In this document: piece after piece, positions 47,683 to 57,414 of the stretch
Layout: each line of letters opens with the position of its first letter
How positions within the stretch are numbered: position 1 is the stretch's first letter
Assembly: GCA_018457135.1 (NCBI GenBank)
Contig: JAGGDU010000149.1
Coordinates: forward strand, 19,218-80,226
DNA length: 61,009 nucleotides
DNA from: Trichodesmium erythraeum GBRTRLIN201
Lineage (GTDB): Bacteria; Cyanobacteriota; Cyanobacteriia; Cyanobacteriales; Microcoleaceae
Reading direction: 5' to 3'
Made by a program: the position numbers and the translations under genes
Notes under the pieces: generated by a model
The model's database searches: none
Told to the model about the DNA's origin: nothing
The model's input: only the letters and a program-made list of their open reading frames with translations

Positions 47683-49761
47683 CTATTGAAGAGTCTTGGG
47701 GGGAACGATCACAACACGAAAACCAATAGAGTAGGAACTCTGGTATGATATATAGCTGCTGCGTGCCGCAGAGCGACATGAACTAGGAGCGGCCTGGCAG
47801 TATCCGCCACGAATAACTTTTCTGTCTTTGTCTCCATCAAAATTATCATTACACCATTCGTTTACATTCCCGTGCATGTCATATAAGCCAAAAGCATTAG
47901 GAGGAAAAATTCCTACATCTGTTGTCCGTTCTCGATATGCTCCTTGTGGTTCATTAGCATGAGTTTCCCTCCCGTTAAAGTTAGCTAACTCGGACGTTAT
48001 GGTTTCTCCAAAATAAAAAGGTGTTGTTGTTCCTGCACGACAAGCATATTCCCATTCTTCTTTTGTTGGTAGCCTAAATTGCTCCCCTGTCTTCTTGCTC
48101 AGTCTTCGGCAAAACTCTTGTGCTTCAGACCAAGTTACTTTCTCTACTGGTAGTTTTTTTCCTTTCCAGTTTGAAGGAGATCCATCCAATTCTGTTCCAA
48201 TTTTTTCAAGGTTGGCCACTGCGTCCCATTGTTCTTGGGTAATTTGATATTGGCTCATCCAAAATTCTTCTACTTTGACTAATTTTTGCCCGTATCCTTC
48301 TCCCATCATATATTCACCTTTTGGGATGGGCACTAAAGAGAGTTTTATTGATCCAGCAATTACAATTTCTCTGACAAATACACTAAATTGATTTCTGGCT
48401 ATTTCTTTTCCTTGAGCATTTACTGTTACCGTTTCTAGTTGTTGAATTGGTAGTAGTTTTTCCGGTTTTTTGCTTATATTAATCATTAAATTTATATTGT
48501 ACCACCATAATTCTTCTAGGCTAAGGAATAATCCTTGTAATGGTATTATGGTTTGAATTGGGTTGCTAGAAATGTTAAGCTTTTTGAGACTTTTCATAAC
48601 TGTAAATGGTCTCAAATCTGTGATTTTGTTATTTTTCAAATCAAGCTCTATGAGTTTATTAAACTGTCGCCAATAGCTCTTGATATTACCTATTTGATTA
48701 TTTCTCAAAATTAAGTTTTTTAAGTTACTAAGTTTTTTTAAACAATCAATACTTTGAATTTTATTATTAGCCACTGACAAGTATTCTAAAGCTGTCAATT
48801 GGCTAAGAGGTTGTAAATCAGTTATTTGATTATCGTCTAGTATCAATTTATTAAGATGCTGCAAATTCGCTTGTTTGACAAATTTTAAATCTGATAAATT
48901 ATTATCAATTAAGGTAATTTCTCTTAACTCTTTAAACTGAGACAATAAAGTTAAAGGCTGATAGCTACAAATATAATTAAACACCTCTTTTCCAATAATT
49001 GTTAAATGTTGGAGCTTTTTATAATTATTAATAAATTCAAGTTTTGTAATACTATTTCTGCCAACAATTAAAGTAGTAATATTAGGAAATTGTTCAACCC
49101 CTTGTAAGTCTTCATTAGTCAGAGTACTGTTACTTAAATCTAAAATTTTTAAATCCAAAGCTCTTTTTTTATCTATATAATCTATGTCAACATAACTCCA
49201 ATTGTTTTGAGCATAAATTAACTCTTCTAACTTCAGAGTTAAGAAGTCGATAGGTTCTTCTAAATCTAAAACCTCTAATGATTCATTAATTGACTCTAAC
49301 TTTCGCCATTCTAAGTTATCCTCTATTATATTATTATCCTCAGCAGTTGAAGTTAGGTAATATTGTGCTAATTCCTGCTCAACTTCTGGATGATAAATTT
49401 GTGCTTTATTTTCTAAGCTAGTATAGTGAATCTTAAACACTTCTTGAATTTGGCTGTTACCTTTTTCGTTTTTGATATCTATAGCTATTACTTCCTTTTC
49501 TCCATTATTTTTATCCCTCAATACATCTCTTTGGAAGACATTAACCTTAATTATTAAAACCAACTTTGAACCAATTTTTTGCTTCTTAACTATGACTTGA
49601 TTATCTTCATTAATCTGCAACTTTTTGAGCTCAGGATAAGCCAGGACAACTTCGGCAATTTCTCCTCTTTGGGAGCAATATTGGGGATTAAAAGGATACA
49701 ATTCTAGCTGATAAAGATTATCTGATGAATTTTCATTACTCGATTTACTCAGTTCTAGCAA
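47683..49761 (-). CDS. LRR protein with C-terminal FGE/SUMF1 fold; probable DGR target
   Basis: A 692-residue protein. Residues 1-160 are unassigned. About 190-420 are SDS22/internalin-type leucine-rich repeats (LNKLILDDNQITDLQPLSQL, then ALEYLSVANNKIQSI). About 470-690 is a formylglycine-generating-enzyme-like fold: LVPIPKGEYMMGEG, RLPTKEEWEYACRAGT, GLYDMHGNVNEWC and a final IGFRVV. FGE-fold domains in cyanobacteria are often ligand-binding modules. The segment RGGYCQAAPSSCRSAA to IGFRVV has Ser/Tyr/Ala where Asn codons are common in diversity-generating-retroelement templates. No signal peptide is apparent. LRR and FGE calls are firm; ligand is unknown. Confidence 0.88.
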   Translation of the reverse strand: MLELSKSSNENSSDNLYQLELYPFNPQYCSQRGEIAEVVLAYPELKKLQINEDNQVIVKKQKIGSKLVLIIKVNVFQRDVLRDKNNGEKEVIAIDIKNEKGNSQIQEVFKIHYTSLENKAQIYHPEVEQELAQYYLTSTAEDNNIIEDNLEWRKLESINESLEVLDLEEPIDFLTLKLEELIYAQNNWSYVDIDYIDKKRALDLKILDLSNSTLTNEDLQGVEQFPNITTLIVGRNSITKLEFINNYKKLQHLTIIGKEVFNYICSYQPLTLLSQFKELREITLIDNNLSDLKFVKQANLQHLNKLILDDNQITDLQPLSQLTALEYLSVANNKIQSIDCLKKLSNLKNLILRNNQIGNIKSYWRQFNKLIELDLKNNKITDLRPFTVMKSLKKLNISSNPIQTIIPLQGLFLSLEELWWYNINLMINISKKPEKLLPIQQLETVTVNAQGKEIARNQFSVFVREIVIAGSIKLSLVPIPKGEYMMGEGYGQKLVKVEEFWMSQYQITQEQWDAVANLEKIGTELDGSPSNWKGKKLPVEKVTWSEAQEFCRRLSKKTGEQFRLPTKEEWEYACRAGTTTPFYFGETITSELANFNGRETHANEPQGAYRERTTDVGIFPPNAFGLYDMHGNVNEWCNDNFDGDKDRKVIRGGYCQAAPSSCRSAARSSYISYQSSYSIGFRVVIVPPKTLQ
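47700..47820 (-). other. Candidate DGR variable region
   Basis: In the coding sense it runs from VIRGG to the stop-proximal FRVV. Codons such as AGC, AGC, TAT, TAC, AGT, TCC, TAC and TCT are one or two first/second-base changes from AAC or AAT, the pattern left by adenine-directed mutagenesis. No template repeat or reverse transcriptase lies in this window. Confidence 0.5.
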
Positions 49762-49970
49762 TAATAAATGCTCAGTTTCTTGTGACTCAAACTTACTTGG
49801 CTTATTCCAGATTTGTCTTTGAATTGTTAATATTTACTTAAGATTATTTCCAGTAAAAAAGCAATTATTTTTAAAATACTATAGTAACATTAAATAAGTT
49901 GTCAACCAAACAGTAAACTGAAGATTTGAACGACTAAAATTTCCTGAATCATATCTCATAATTATAAAAT

Positions 49971-50944
49971 TAAGCTATTTAGATATCATGCTCCAAATGC
50001 TCTCACCGTTGAAGAGTTTCTTAATAGTTATTTTCAAGATAATAATTTTGAAATTATCCTTTATTATAATCAACTAGAAGGCTACAGATTTGAGGGTAAA
50101 AAAAATGGTCTGACAAGCTATGAGAAGTTTTATCAAATTGTCAACTAAACCTAAAAGAATTTTCTTTTTTGTCCGACCTACAGGAATGGGAAAAACAGAG
50201 GTAGCCAAAGCCCTGACAGAGTTAGTTTTTGGTGATGAAAAAGCCTTCGCACGTTTCGATATGAGCGAATACAAAGAACAACATGCCGCAGAGAAACTAA
50301 CTGGTTCGCCACCTGGTTTTGTTGGTTATGGTGAAGGAGGAAAACTCACTAACAGAGTCTTAGAAAATCCTTATTCTATTTTACTTTTTGATGAAATTGA
50401 AAAGTCTCATTCCACAGTTCTTGATAAGTTTTTGCAGATTTTAGAGGATGGTCGATTAACAGATGGTCAGGGTAAGACTGCTTATTTTAATCAGTCAATT
50501 ATTATATTTACTAGTAATATTGGAGCTTCTAAGTTATTGCAAGAAAAAGCTAATTTACAAACTAAAGACTATACCGAAATTGAAAGTTTTTTTAAATATA
50601 AAGTCAGAGATTTTTTTCTAGAAAACAGCCGAGCATAAATTTTTAATCGCCTAGGAGAGAATATAGTTGTCTTTGATATTCTAAGGCTTGATCATATTGT
50701 CGTAATTTGTCATAAGTTTCTGAATTACTTTGATAAAGCTGCTTTTAATAAATATCAAATTAAATTGAAATTTAATAGGAATATTGATGACTTTTTAATA
50801 AAAGAAATGCAATCCTATGAAATTTTTTTTATGGGAGGAAGAAAAGTTAAAAATCTTTTAGAAATATATGTTAAACGTCCCTTTAATTATTGGTTATTTG
50901 CAAGATTATCTGAGATTCCAAGTTTAGAAAACAGTGAGTTATAA
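49971..50944 (+). pseudogene. Broken Clp-like AAA ATPase gene
   Basis: An opening piece reads RYHAPNALTVEEFLNSYFQD and FEIILYYNQLEGYRF, then breaks. From 50120 an open frame of 172 codons contains a Clp-type AAA+ module: PTGMGKTEVAKAL (Walker A, first Gly of GPTG changed to R), DMSEYKEQHAAEKL, GSPPGFVGYGEGG, LLFDEIEKSH (Walker B) and IIIFTSNIGA (sensor 1). After a frame break, LGENIVVFDI and further on MGGRKVKNLLE correspond to the C-terminal AAA domain. A large internal part is missing between the two N-terminal pieces. A short ATPase protein could still be made, but it lacks sensor 2. Confidence 0.8.
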
Positions 50945-51013
50945 TTGTCTATTGAACGTCAAAAATTAATTGTCAAGGTTAATAAATAAAATCAGAAATG
51001 CAGGAGAGTAATT

Positions 51014-51057
51014 AGGTAAGCATTCCGCTATTCAATGCTTACCTTTATTCTTTTTCT
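51014..51057 (+). terminator. Intrinsic terminator-like hairpin
   Basis: A perfect 11-bp stem AGGTAAGCATT/AATGCTTACCT with a 9-nt loop, then TTATTCTTTTTCT. It lies just beyond the broken AAA gene and is well preserved although the gene is not. Confidence 0.7.
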
Positions 51058-51173
51058 GAAAAGTTGCGCCACAATATGTATAAGAGTACAAATTACCAAG
51101 TATATGGTTGACTTTTTATGATGAATATGGTAATTAAAAAAAATCCCCAAACTCTCTATCTAAAACAACTACC

Positions 51174-51651
51174 ATGACAAAACTAGATTACGACTTAGTT
51201 ATTGTTGGTGGGGGCATTGCTGGGACTGCTCTAGCTTGCGCTCTGAAAAATTCTGGTTTAAAAGTGGCATTAGTTGAGACTAAACTTAAATGTGTAGCTG
51301 CCAGAAAAAAACTTGCTTATAACCTTTCCTTAATTTCAGGCAGAATATTGGATGGCATTGGAGTTTGGCAAAAAATTTTGCCCAAAATTACTACATATAG
51401 GCAAATAAGTCTTTCTGATGGTAACTATCCCCATACTGTTCAATTTTATCCTAATTATTTAGCTATTAGTGGTGAGAAACAAACCTCAAAAGAGGGGCTA
51501 GGTTATGTGGGAGAACATCAAGTTATGCTGACGGTAATGCAAGAGTTTTTGGCGGACTTTGAGCAATTTACTTAGTTATGTCCGGCAGAAGTTTTGCGGG
51601 TAAATTATCAATCTAATTTTCTATAATTCCTATCGATATTTGATAACAGGG
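51174..51651 (+). pseudogene. Truncated UbiH/COQ6-type FAD monooxygenase
   Basis: The first 133 codons are open (to 51575): DYDLVIVGGGIAGTALACAL is the FAD dinucleotide-binding motif, then EGLGYVGEHQVML. The frame stops at FEQFT, but the following bases still read CPAEVLRVNY, as the family would, and the sequence ends where a MITE begins at 51652. Full-length relatives have about 400 residues, so two thirds including the second FAD motif (GDAAH-type) are missing. Confidence 0.8.
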
Positions 51652-51753
51652 CAGGACTTACACAAAGGCTCTAATTTTAGTAAAAATATTAGTAAAAATG
51701 TCTGAATAAATTACCAGAAATACATCATATATAGTAATACTGCGTAAGTTCTG
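51652..51753. mobile_element. MITE-like element, about 102 bp
   Basis: Terminal inverted repeats CAGGACTTACACA (51652-51664) and TGCGTAAGTTCTG (51741-51753) match at 11 of 13 positions. The interior is non-coding and AT-rich (ATATATAGTA near the right end). Similar solo ends are at 15508-15520 and 1564-1572, so an autonomous IS with ACTTACGCA ends probably exists in this genome. It abuts the broken monooxygenase. Confidence 0.7.
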
Positions 51754-52233
51754 TAAAGTATGGGTGGTGGTGTATTGTAATTATTTTTGTTGGGAGAACA
51801 GTGAGAGCATTTTGTTTCTATCTAGACATTATGGGAGTAGGACTACCAAATAATGTAGGTTTGAATGTTTAATGGCTTAACTCTCTTTGATCACTTTGCG
51901 AGGTCTCAATGGCTGAGAGCATTTCAGAGACTTAATTTCTATTTTTGGCCATAATTTTTAGTTACTGGCGCGAAAATCATGTTTATTGTAGGAGTCATTA
52001 TTATTTTAATTGTTCTCTATACGCAACCTAAATACGCAACCTAAACATTGTGAGTTAAACTCTCTGCAATTTCACTTCACTAATCAAGGTTACTGGGGTA
52101 TCTTATAAGTATTATTATTGTTTTTACAGATGAATATCAAAGATTATAAGCTATAAAAACAATAGATATATTATTGACATTTTTAAAATCATTAAATACA
52201 ATATAGTTATAGATTAAAATAGAGGACGTAGTT
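51754..52233. other. Spacer before the unknown 357-aa gene
   Basis: 480 bp with no gene recognised. ATACGCAACCTAAA is duplicated at about 52019-52045. The promoter of the next gene is presumably near 52200. Confidence 0.4.
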
Positions 52234-53307
52234 ATGTTTTTGAACCCTAGTATTCATCAACAAATCCACGATTTAGAATTGGCTATGGAACAGTTAGAAT
52301 TACAGAAAGAAGCCATTGCATTTGCTAAGAAAATTGATAATGAAGTAGGTAAGATAACTGAGCGTTTAGAAGAGATATTTAAGCAGTTTCCTGACTATAA
52401 AAATATAGTTTCAAAGAGGTTAAGGTTTGGTGAAGTAATTATAGATGAGGATTTAAGTATTGAGGATATCAATGACGTTGATGCAGAATTTTACAGTAGT
52501 GAGGTTATTGAAGTAAAAGAGATAGAAAAAACTATAGAGACATCTGCAACAGATACATTACAACTAGGTGATTTGGTTGAAAATAATTCAAATGGAGAGA
52601 GACTTTATGTGTTGAGTTTAGATTGTAATCATAAGAAAAGAAATCCTTATTATATAGTCTGCGATGAGAATAGGATATTCAAGATAAAAGAAAAAAATGT
52701 ATTATTCTTGGCTCAATCTAATGATGAAAAAATAGCCTATGTTTATAGTTGCGTAAAAAATCTACTCTTAAAAGCAACAGATAACTACAACTTAAGTCTT
52801 GTTTTAAATAATTTGACTGATGAGATTCAAACATCTGTATGGAAAACACTTACTATAGAGGAAAAAAATCACATTGAGTGCGTTCGCGCTTGTCCTAAAC
52901 TACTTCCTGGAACTTCACTCAGAGAGGTGGGGGTATTAGGAAGTAAAGTTTTATATGTTGGTCATAATGAAAATAAGAAGAAAGAAGCTTATTACATTGG
53001 CTATTATCTGAATGGAGAGCATGTAGCAAAAGATAAGAGAGTTGTATTAATAGATGGAGATTTTAAGCCTACTGTTTGTGATCAGAAATATATTAAACCG
53101 TTGATGAAGCCTCAACCTGATGAGTTTGATAAAGTACATCAGGAAATGTTGATAGAATTAAAGTCATGGATGGAACCGTCGATATATGGTTTCAAGCCTT
53201 TAGTTGAATCTGATGATATTGTTAATGATAAGCATAACCAGAGGTCTCCTATATTATTAAAGTCCTTGGAAATTAGGATGAAAAAATGGCTAAAATTTCT
53301 TGGGTAG
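52234..53307 (+). CDS. Hypothetical protein with coiled-coil N-terminus
   Basis: A 357-residue protein that I do not recognise. AGAGGACG precedes the ATG. Residues 1-55 form a coiled coil (IHDLELAMEQLELQKEAIAF). Two later segments look alike and may be small beta-barrel repeats: LGDLVENNSNGERLYVLSLD (about 110) and LGSKVLYVGHNENKKKEAYY (about 233), each followed by a strand pair. Charged throughout, no signal peptide, no membrane helix. Neighbours are dead genes upstream and a convergent glycogen enzyme, so context gives no clue. The clean open frame of this length suggests that it is real. Confidence 0.65.
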   Translation: MFLNPSIHQQIHDLELAMEQLELQKEAIAFAKKIDNEVGKITERLEEIFKQFPDYKNIVSKRLRFGEVIIDEDLSIEDINDVDAEFYSSEVIEVKEIEKTIETSATDTLQLGDLVENNSNGERLYVLSLDCNHKKRNPYYIVCDENRIFKIKEKNVLFLAQSNDEKIAYVYSCVKNLLLKATDNYNLSLVLNNLTDEIQTSVWKTLTIEEKNHIECVRACPKLLPGTSLREVGVLGSKVLYVGHNENKKKEAYYIGYYLNGEHVAKDKRVVLIDGDFKPTVCDQKYIKPLMKPQPDEFDKVHQEMLIELKSWMEPSIYGFKPLVESDDIVNDKHNQRSPILLKSLEIRMKKWLKFLG

Positions 53308-53560
53308 TCTTGTAGACGTATTGATATTTATAAGTCAGCTCCTTTCACTGTCAGGACTATAACTACAAAAATCACCACTACCTGCATTTTAAAACTTTTG
53401 AGCAGGTCATTTATCAGTTTTATTATACTATTATATCAGAGCATAATATAGTTGAATTTTTTTCAGAGACCAAAAATCAAAAAATCAGTGAAGCAATTGT
53501 TTGGTTAAAAAAATTACTTCACTGCTAAATACCACCTTAAATAAAGAGTGTCTCTTGATT

Positions 53561-55699
53561 TTAACTAACTTGATGAATGAGTGACCAAGCTCGTAAAACT
53601 TCTGCAACACTCCACGCTTGAGCAATACAACCACGAGGTGTTGTTGGTTCATTACCGTCAAAAATTTCGCTAATACTACCAATACCATGCACCATCAAAT
53701 GTTTTTCCATTGGTTTCAATAACTCTTTAGCTTTTACTGGATCTTTATAAATTCGTAAATGGGCTATAACATAACTACCGATCAACCAACCCCAAACAGT
53801 CCCTTGGTGATAGGCCCTATCACGTTTCTCCATATCTCCTCCATAAATACCCTTATACTCTGGATCATCACTACTAAGACTGCGTAACCCATAGGGAGTT
53901 AATAACTTCTGAGTGCATATCTCCATCACTTGTTTTTCTTGTTCTACTGTCAGAAGGGGAGTATAACTATATTTTTGACTTATTGGTGGTAGTGATAAAG
54001 CAAATATTTGATTAGGTCGCAAAGAAGCATCATTACCACTAGGTGTATCTATGACGTCGTAACAATAACCACTTTTATTATTCCAGAAACGGGGAAAACC
54101 TTTATCTTTGATCAACCTTATTAATTGTTTGTACTTAAGCTCTCTCTTCTTTAACTTTTCGGCAAACCTATACATGATTTGCAAAGCATTATACCACAAA
54201 GCACTGATTTCAATTGGTTTCCCAATACGCGCTGTTACTGGCGAGTTATCAACTTTGGCATCCATCCAAGTAATTTGACTACCTGGTTCACCAGCAAAGA
54301 TTAAACCATCATCAGTATCTAACTTAACGTTGTAACGAGTACCTTTAGAATAGTAGTCAATAATTTCTTCTAGTACTGGAAATAATTGTGCTAATAATTT
54401 GTCATCTTCGGTGGCTTCATAATACGCACGAATGGCTTCAAAATACCATAGTGTTGTATCTACAGTATTATAAGTTGGTGTTCCACCACTTTCTGGGAAG
54501 TTGTTAGGTAACATTCCCTCTTTGACATATTTGGCAAAGGTTTGAAGAATGGAACGTGCTACATCAAATTGCTTTGTACAGATGGTTAAACCTGGTAAGC
54601 TAATCATTGTATCTCGCCCCCAGTCTTGAAACCAATGATAACCTGCAATGATGGTTTTCCCTTCTGTATGTTCAGGAGATTTGCGATCAACTATAAATTG
54701 GTTCGCTGCTAATACTAACTGCTTGATCCATTCTGGTGTTCCTTTGTCATTAGCAGAGGATATCGATGCAGAGGATATCGATTTTTTCTGGGTTGATATT
54801 TTTGATGGACTTGATAGTGGATCAATTGTTTTTTTTTGTTGTACTTGGGATATTTGAGGGTTAGCAAATTTTTGTATGATCTTTTGTTCGTAAGCCAGAC
54901 GAGATGCTAAAGCTTCTTCACCATTAGTAGTAGGATTTTCTTTTGTGCTAGCAACTATAGTTAGAGATTTTCCTACTTCTAATTGAGCATTGAGGGTGAT
55001 AGCGTTTAGGTGGTCTTCTATTTCCTCTAGCCCCCGATATTTTTCTATTGCTAGGTTAAACCCGTAATACCAATTGTTAGCATGTGTACATACTAAGGTT
55101 TTTTCGTCTATTTGAGGATGTGTCAGTAGATATAGGGGTGTAGCTTCAGGAAAAGGTTGTACACATACCCCTTTGTTAGCTTTCTTGATGTTGATATACC
55201 AGTCATTTGCATTATTTGCATAGGTATGATCATGATGCTCTCTATGGTTAATTAATGCTTTTATAACTAAATTTAATGGTTCGCTACCACTGCGTAGGTT
55301 ATAATGAATGTAAGTTGTATTTTCTCCTTGCTCCATCCAGATTCGTTTTTCTAATACTATGTCCGCAAATTTAAATTTCCATACTGCTATTGTTCCTTCT
55401 AGATAAAATTTTTCGACTTTTTTGTAACCTTCTGGATTTATTGATCCGTTTGCCCAACGGTTACAATATAGTGGGAAGTTTTGATTTTTATATTTAGCCG
55501 TTTCGTCTAATTTTGTTAGTAGTAGTGTACGTCCTAATGGGGGCTGGAGAGCTGCTATTAGTAGTCCGTGATAACGACGAGTTAGGAGTTGGGCTATGGT
55601 ACTGGAAGCGTAACCTCCTATTCCGTTTGTGACTAACCATTCTTGTGACTCAGCTATGTTGAGATTACTACAATTTTCTCGTTCAAAACTTATAACCAT
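53561..55699 (-). CDS. Amylo-alpha-1,6-glucosidase / glycogen debranching enzyme family
   Basis: A 712-residue cytosolic protein. Residues 10-280 form the GDE N-terminal beta domain (EWLVTNGIGGYASSTIAQLL, RRYHGLLIAAL). After a Ser/Lys-rich linker, about 325-705 is the (alpha/alpha)6 GH133-type catalytic domain: GYHWFQDWGRDTMISLPG with a catalytic Asp, TWMDAKVDNSPVTARIGKP, and YHQGTVWGWLIGSYV. It would hydrolyse alpha-1,6 branches of glycogen. The linker is longer and more degenerate than usual and contains a nucleotide duplication (GAGGATATCGAT twice, near 54756-54782). Monocistronic; no start alternative stands out. Confidence 0.9.
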   Translation of the reverse strand: MVISFERENCSNLNIAESQEWLVTNGIGGYASSTIAQLLTRRYHGLLIAALQPPLGRTLLLTKLDETAKYKNQNFPLYCNRWANGSINPEGYKKVEKFYLEGTIAVWKFKFADIVLEKRIWMEQGENTTYIHYNLRSGSEPLNLVIKALINHREHHDHTYANNANDWYINIKKANKGVCVQPFPEATPLYLLTHPQIDEKTLVCTHANNWYYGFNLAIEKYRGLEEIEDHLNAITLNAQLEVGKSLTIVASTKENPTTNGEEALASRLAYEQKIIQKFANPQISQVQQKKTIDPLSSPSKISTQKKSISSASISSANDKGTPEWIKQLVLAANQFIVDRKSPEHTEGKTIIAGYHWFQDWGRDTMISLPGLTICTKQFDVARSILQTFAKYVKEGMLPNNFPESGGTPTYNTVDTTLWYFEAIRAYYEATEDDKLLAQLFPVLEEIIDYYSKGTRYNVKLDTDDGLIFAGEPGSQITWMDAKVDNSPVTARIGKPIEISALWYNALQIMYRFAEKLKKRELKYKQLIRLIKDKGFPRFWNNKSGYCYDVIDTPSGNDASLRPNQIFALSLPPISQKYSYTPLLTVEQEKQVMEICTQKLLTPYGLRSLSSDDPEYKGIYGGDMEKRDRAYHQGTVWGWLIGSYVIAHLRIYKDPVKAKELLKPMEKHLMVHGIGSISEIFDGNEPTTPRGCIAQAWSVAEVLRAWSLIHQVS

Positions 55700-55750
55700 A
55701 AAAATATTACTTACTTACAATACATTTACATATAGTTGTTCCAGAGTTTT

Positions 55751-55890
55751 TTTTGACATCTTCCCCGGCTGTTAGACGCACTTAAACAACTGAGCTATAC
55801 CTCCGATCCGGGTTGATATTGCGCAGGCTGCTGCACCCAGCACCTACCCCGAGCAGAGGTGAGTTACACTTGCCTCCACCTCTGTTTTTT
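55751..55890. other. IS200/IS605-end-like hairpin element without transposase
   Basis: Begins TTGACATCTTCCCCGGCTGT, continues with GAGCTATACCTCC, CGGGTTGATATT, CAGGCTGCTGCACCCAGCAC, and ends in a hairpin CAGAGGT/ACCTCTG followed by six T. This order is what I recall from right ends of cyanobacterial tnpB elements. Related pieces are at 28517-28560, 36946-37030 and 39071-39185. Confidence 0.5.
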
Positions 55891-56250
55891 ATCTCCGAAT
55901 ACCGCTTTGTGATTAATCAATAAACTCAATTATAACATAATGTTTTTGAAAAAACAACTAATTGTATATAAAAAAAACAATTGGGTGATTTTTTTTACTC
56001 TATTTTTCTCTAATATATCTAGGTTTTTTTCTTTCTGATTATTTCTATCTCTTAGCTGCGAGTATTTTTTTTTGCACTTTTATTGTTACACTCTAAGGCT
56101 CTTATATTAAGTTAAATTATACTGATCATAATATTATCTATTACAATTTTTTTGGGAATGCAGTTCTTTTTTTTTTGAGCTTCACAATATCAAGATTCTA
56201 CTTCTTTGATGTTGTTTTTGCTCAGGGATATGAAATTACTTTTTCTTTTT
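55891..56250. other. AT-rich spacer
   Basis: 360 bp, very T-rich on the plus strand, with no gene recognised. Confidence 0.4.
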
Positions 56251-57180
56251 ATCAATGAGACTTTTGAATGAGACTTTTGTTAGTTGAATAAAAAGTCATG
56301 TGTATAGACAGACTTCCCTCATTAACATCTTTATGTTATCAGATTTTTTTGTGATTGCCAAGTGTTTCTTCTTTTTTTGGTGCTTCATACAATGAGAAAT
56401 AGATTGGGGTTTTCTTAGTGAATAGCTCCATCAGTTCAATGAGACTTTTGTTTATTGAATAAAAAGTCATATAAAGAAGCAAAGCTATTTTTATAGTAAT
56501 TAAATCATCAGAAGTTAAATTTTTAAAATCCAAGTTTTTTTGAGCTTCAGGATAGAGCTTAAGAAAATAAAAAAACTCCTGGTCAATGACTAGATGTAGA
56601 TGTGAATTTTGAGGTTTGCGATCGCTGAATATTGATAGTTTAGTTTCTCAGAGTAGGTTGATGTGCTTTAGGTAAGAAAAAAAAAGAGATTGAAGTTCCC
56701 TTGGTCGATGGTTCCATAAGTTCAATGGGATTTTAGGTGAATTGAATAAAAAGTCATATATAGGGGTAAGTTAATCCTTATAATAATTATATCATCAGAA
56801 GTTGAATTTTTTAAAATCCTACCCTTTAAAATTTTCTTTTGGGTGCTTAAGAAGATGAAAAAAAGCTAGTCAATGACTAAGGCGGAATGTTGATGGCTTA
56901 GTTTTCTCAGAGCAGGTTGGTATGCTTCAGAGAATGAAAAAAAAAAGATTGAAGTTCCTTTGGTCGATGCTTCTATCAGTTCAACGGGACTTTATGTTAG
57001 TTGAATAAAAAGTCATATATATAGTCAAGTAGACCCCTATAATAATTATATCATCAGAAGTTGAATTTTTCAAATCCTACCGATTGAAGTTTTTGTTTTG
57101 GTGCTTAAGAAAATGAAAAGCCTATTCCATGACTAGATGTGAATTTTGAGGTGTGCGATCGCTGAATATTGATGGTTTTG
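56251..57180. repeat. Degenerate tandem repeat, four units of 260-290 bp
   Basis: Units begin near 56251, 56433, 56719 and 56978. Each has AGTTCAAYGRGAYTTT, then TTGAATAAAAAGTCATATA, ATATCATCAGAAGTTGAATT and (in units 2 and 4) GCGATCGCTGAATATTGAT. Unit 1 is short and has an internal doublet. No open frame is shared between units. It is too long-period for CRISPR. Confidence 0.88.
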
Positions 57181-57414
57181 TATTTTATCATCAGCCTTTT
57201 GAGCTTATTGAGTTATCAGTTATATTATGTGTGCTTAAATAGTTACAAATAACGAGTATAGCCAGGAGTTAAAAGTTAGGAGTCGAGAGTTAGGTAGGTG
57301 GAGGTATGGGAGGAAAGAGGAGAAAAAGTAAAGTATAAAAATTTTTTTTGAAAACTAATTAAGTAGATATAATATTAATTATTTATTTGAAAAAAATTTG
57401 AAAAAAATAAGAGA
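57181..57414. other. Spacer before dead TPR gene
   Basis: Contains AGGAGTTAAAAGTTAGGAGT-type short repeats (57268-57295), as in other cyanobacterial spacers. No gene. Confidence 0.4.

Noticed and set aside
56251-57180. CRISPR array
   Set aside because: Unit length is 260-290 bp with diverged units, and no cas genes are present.
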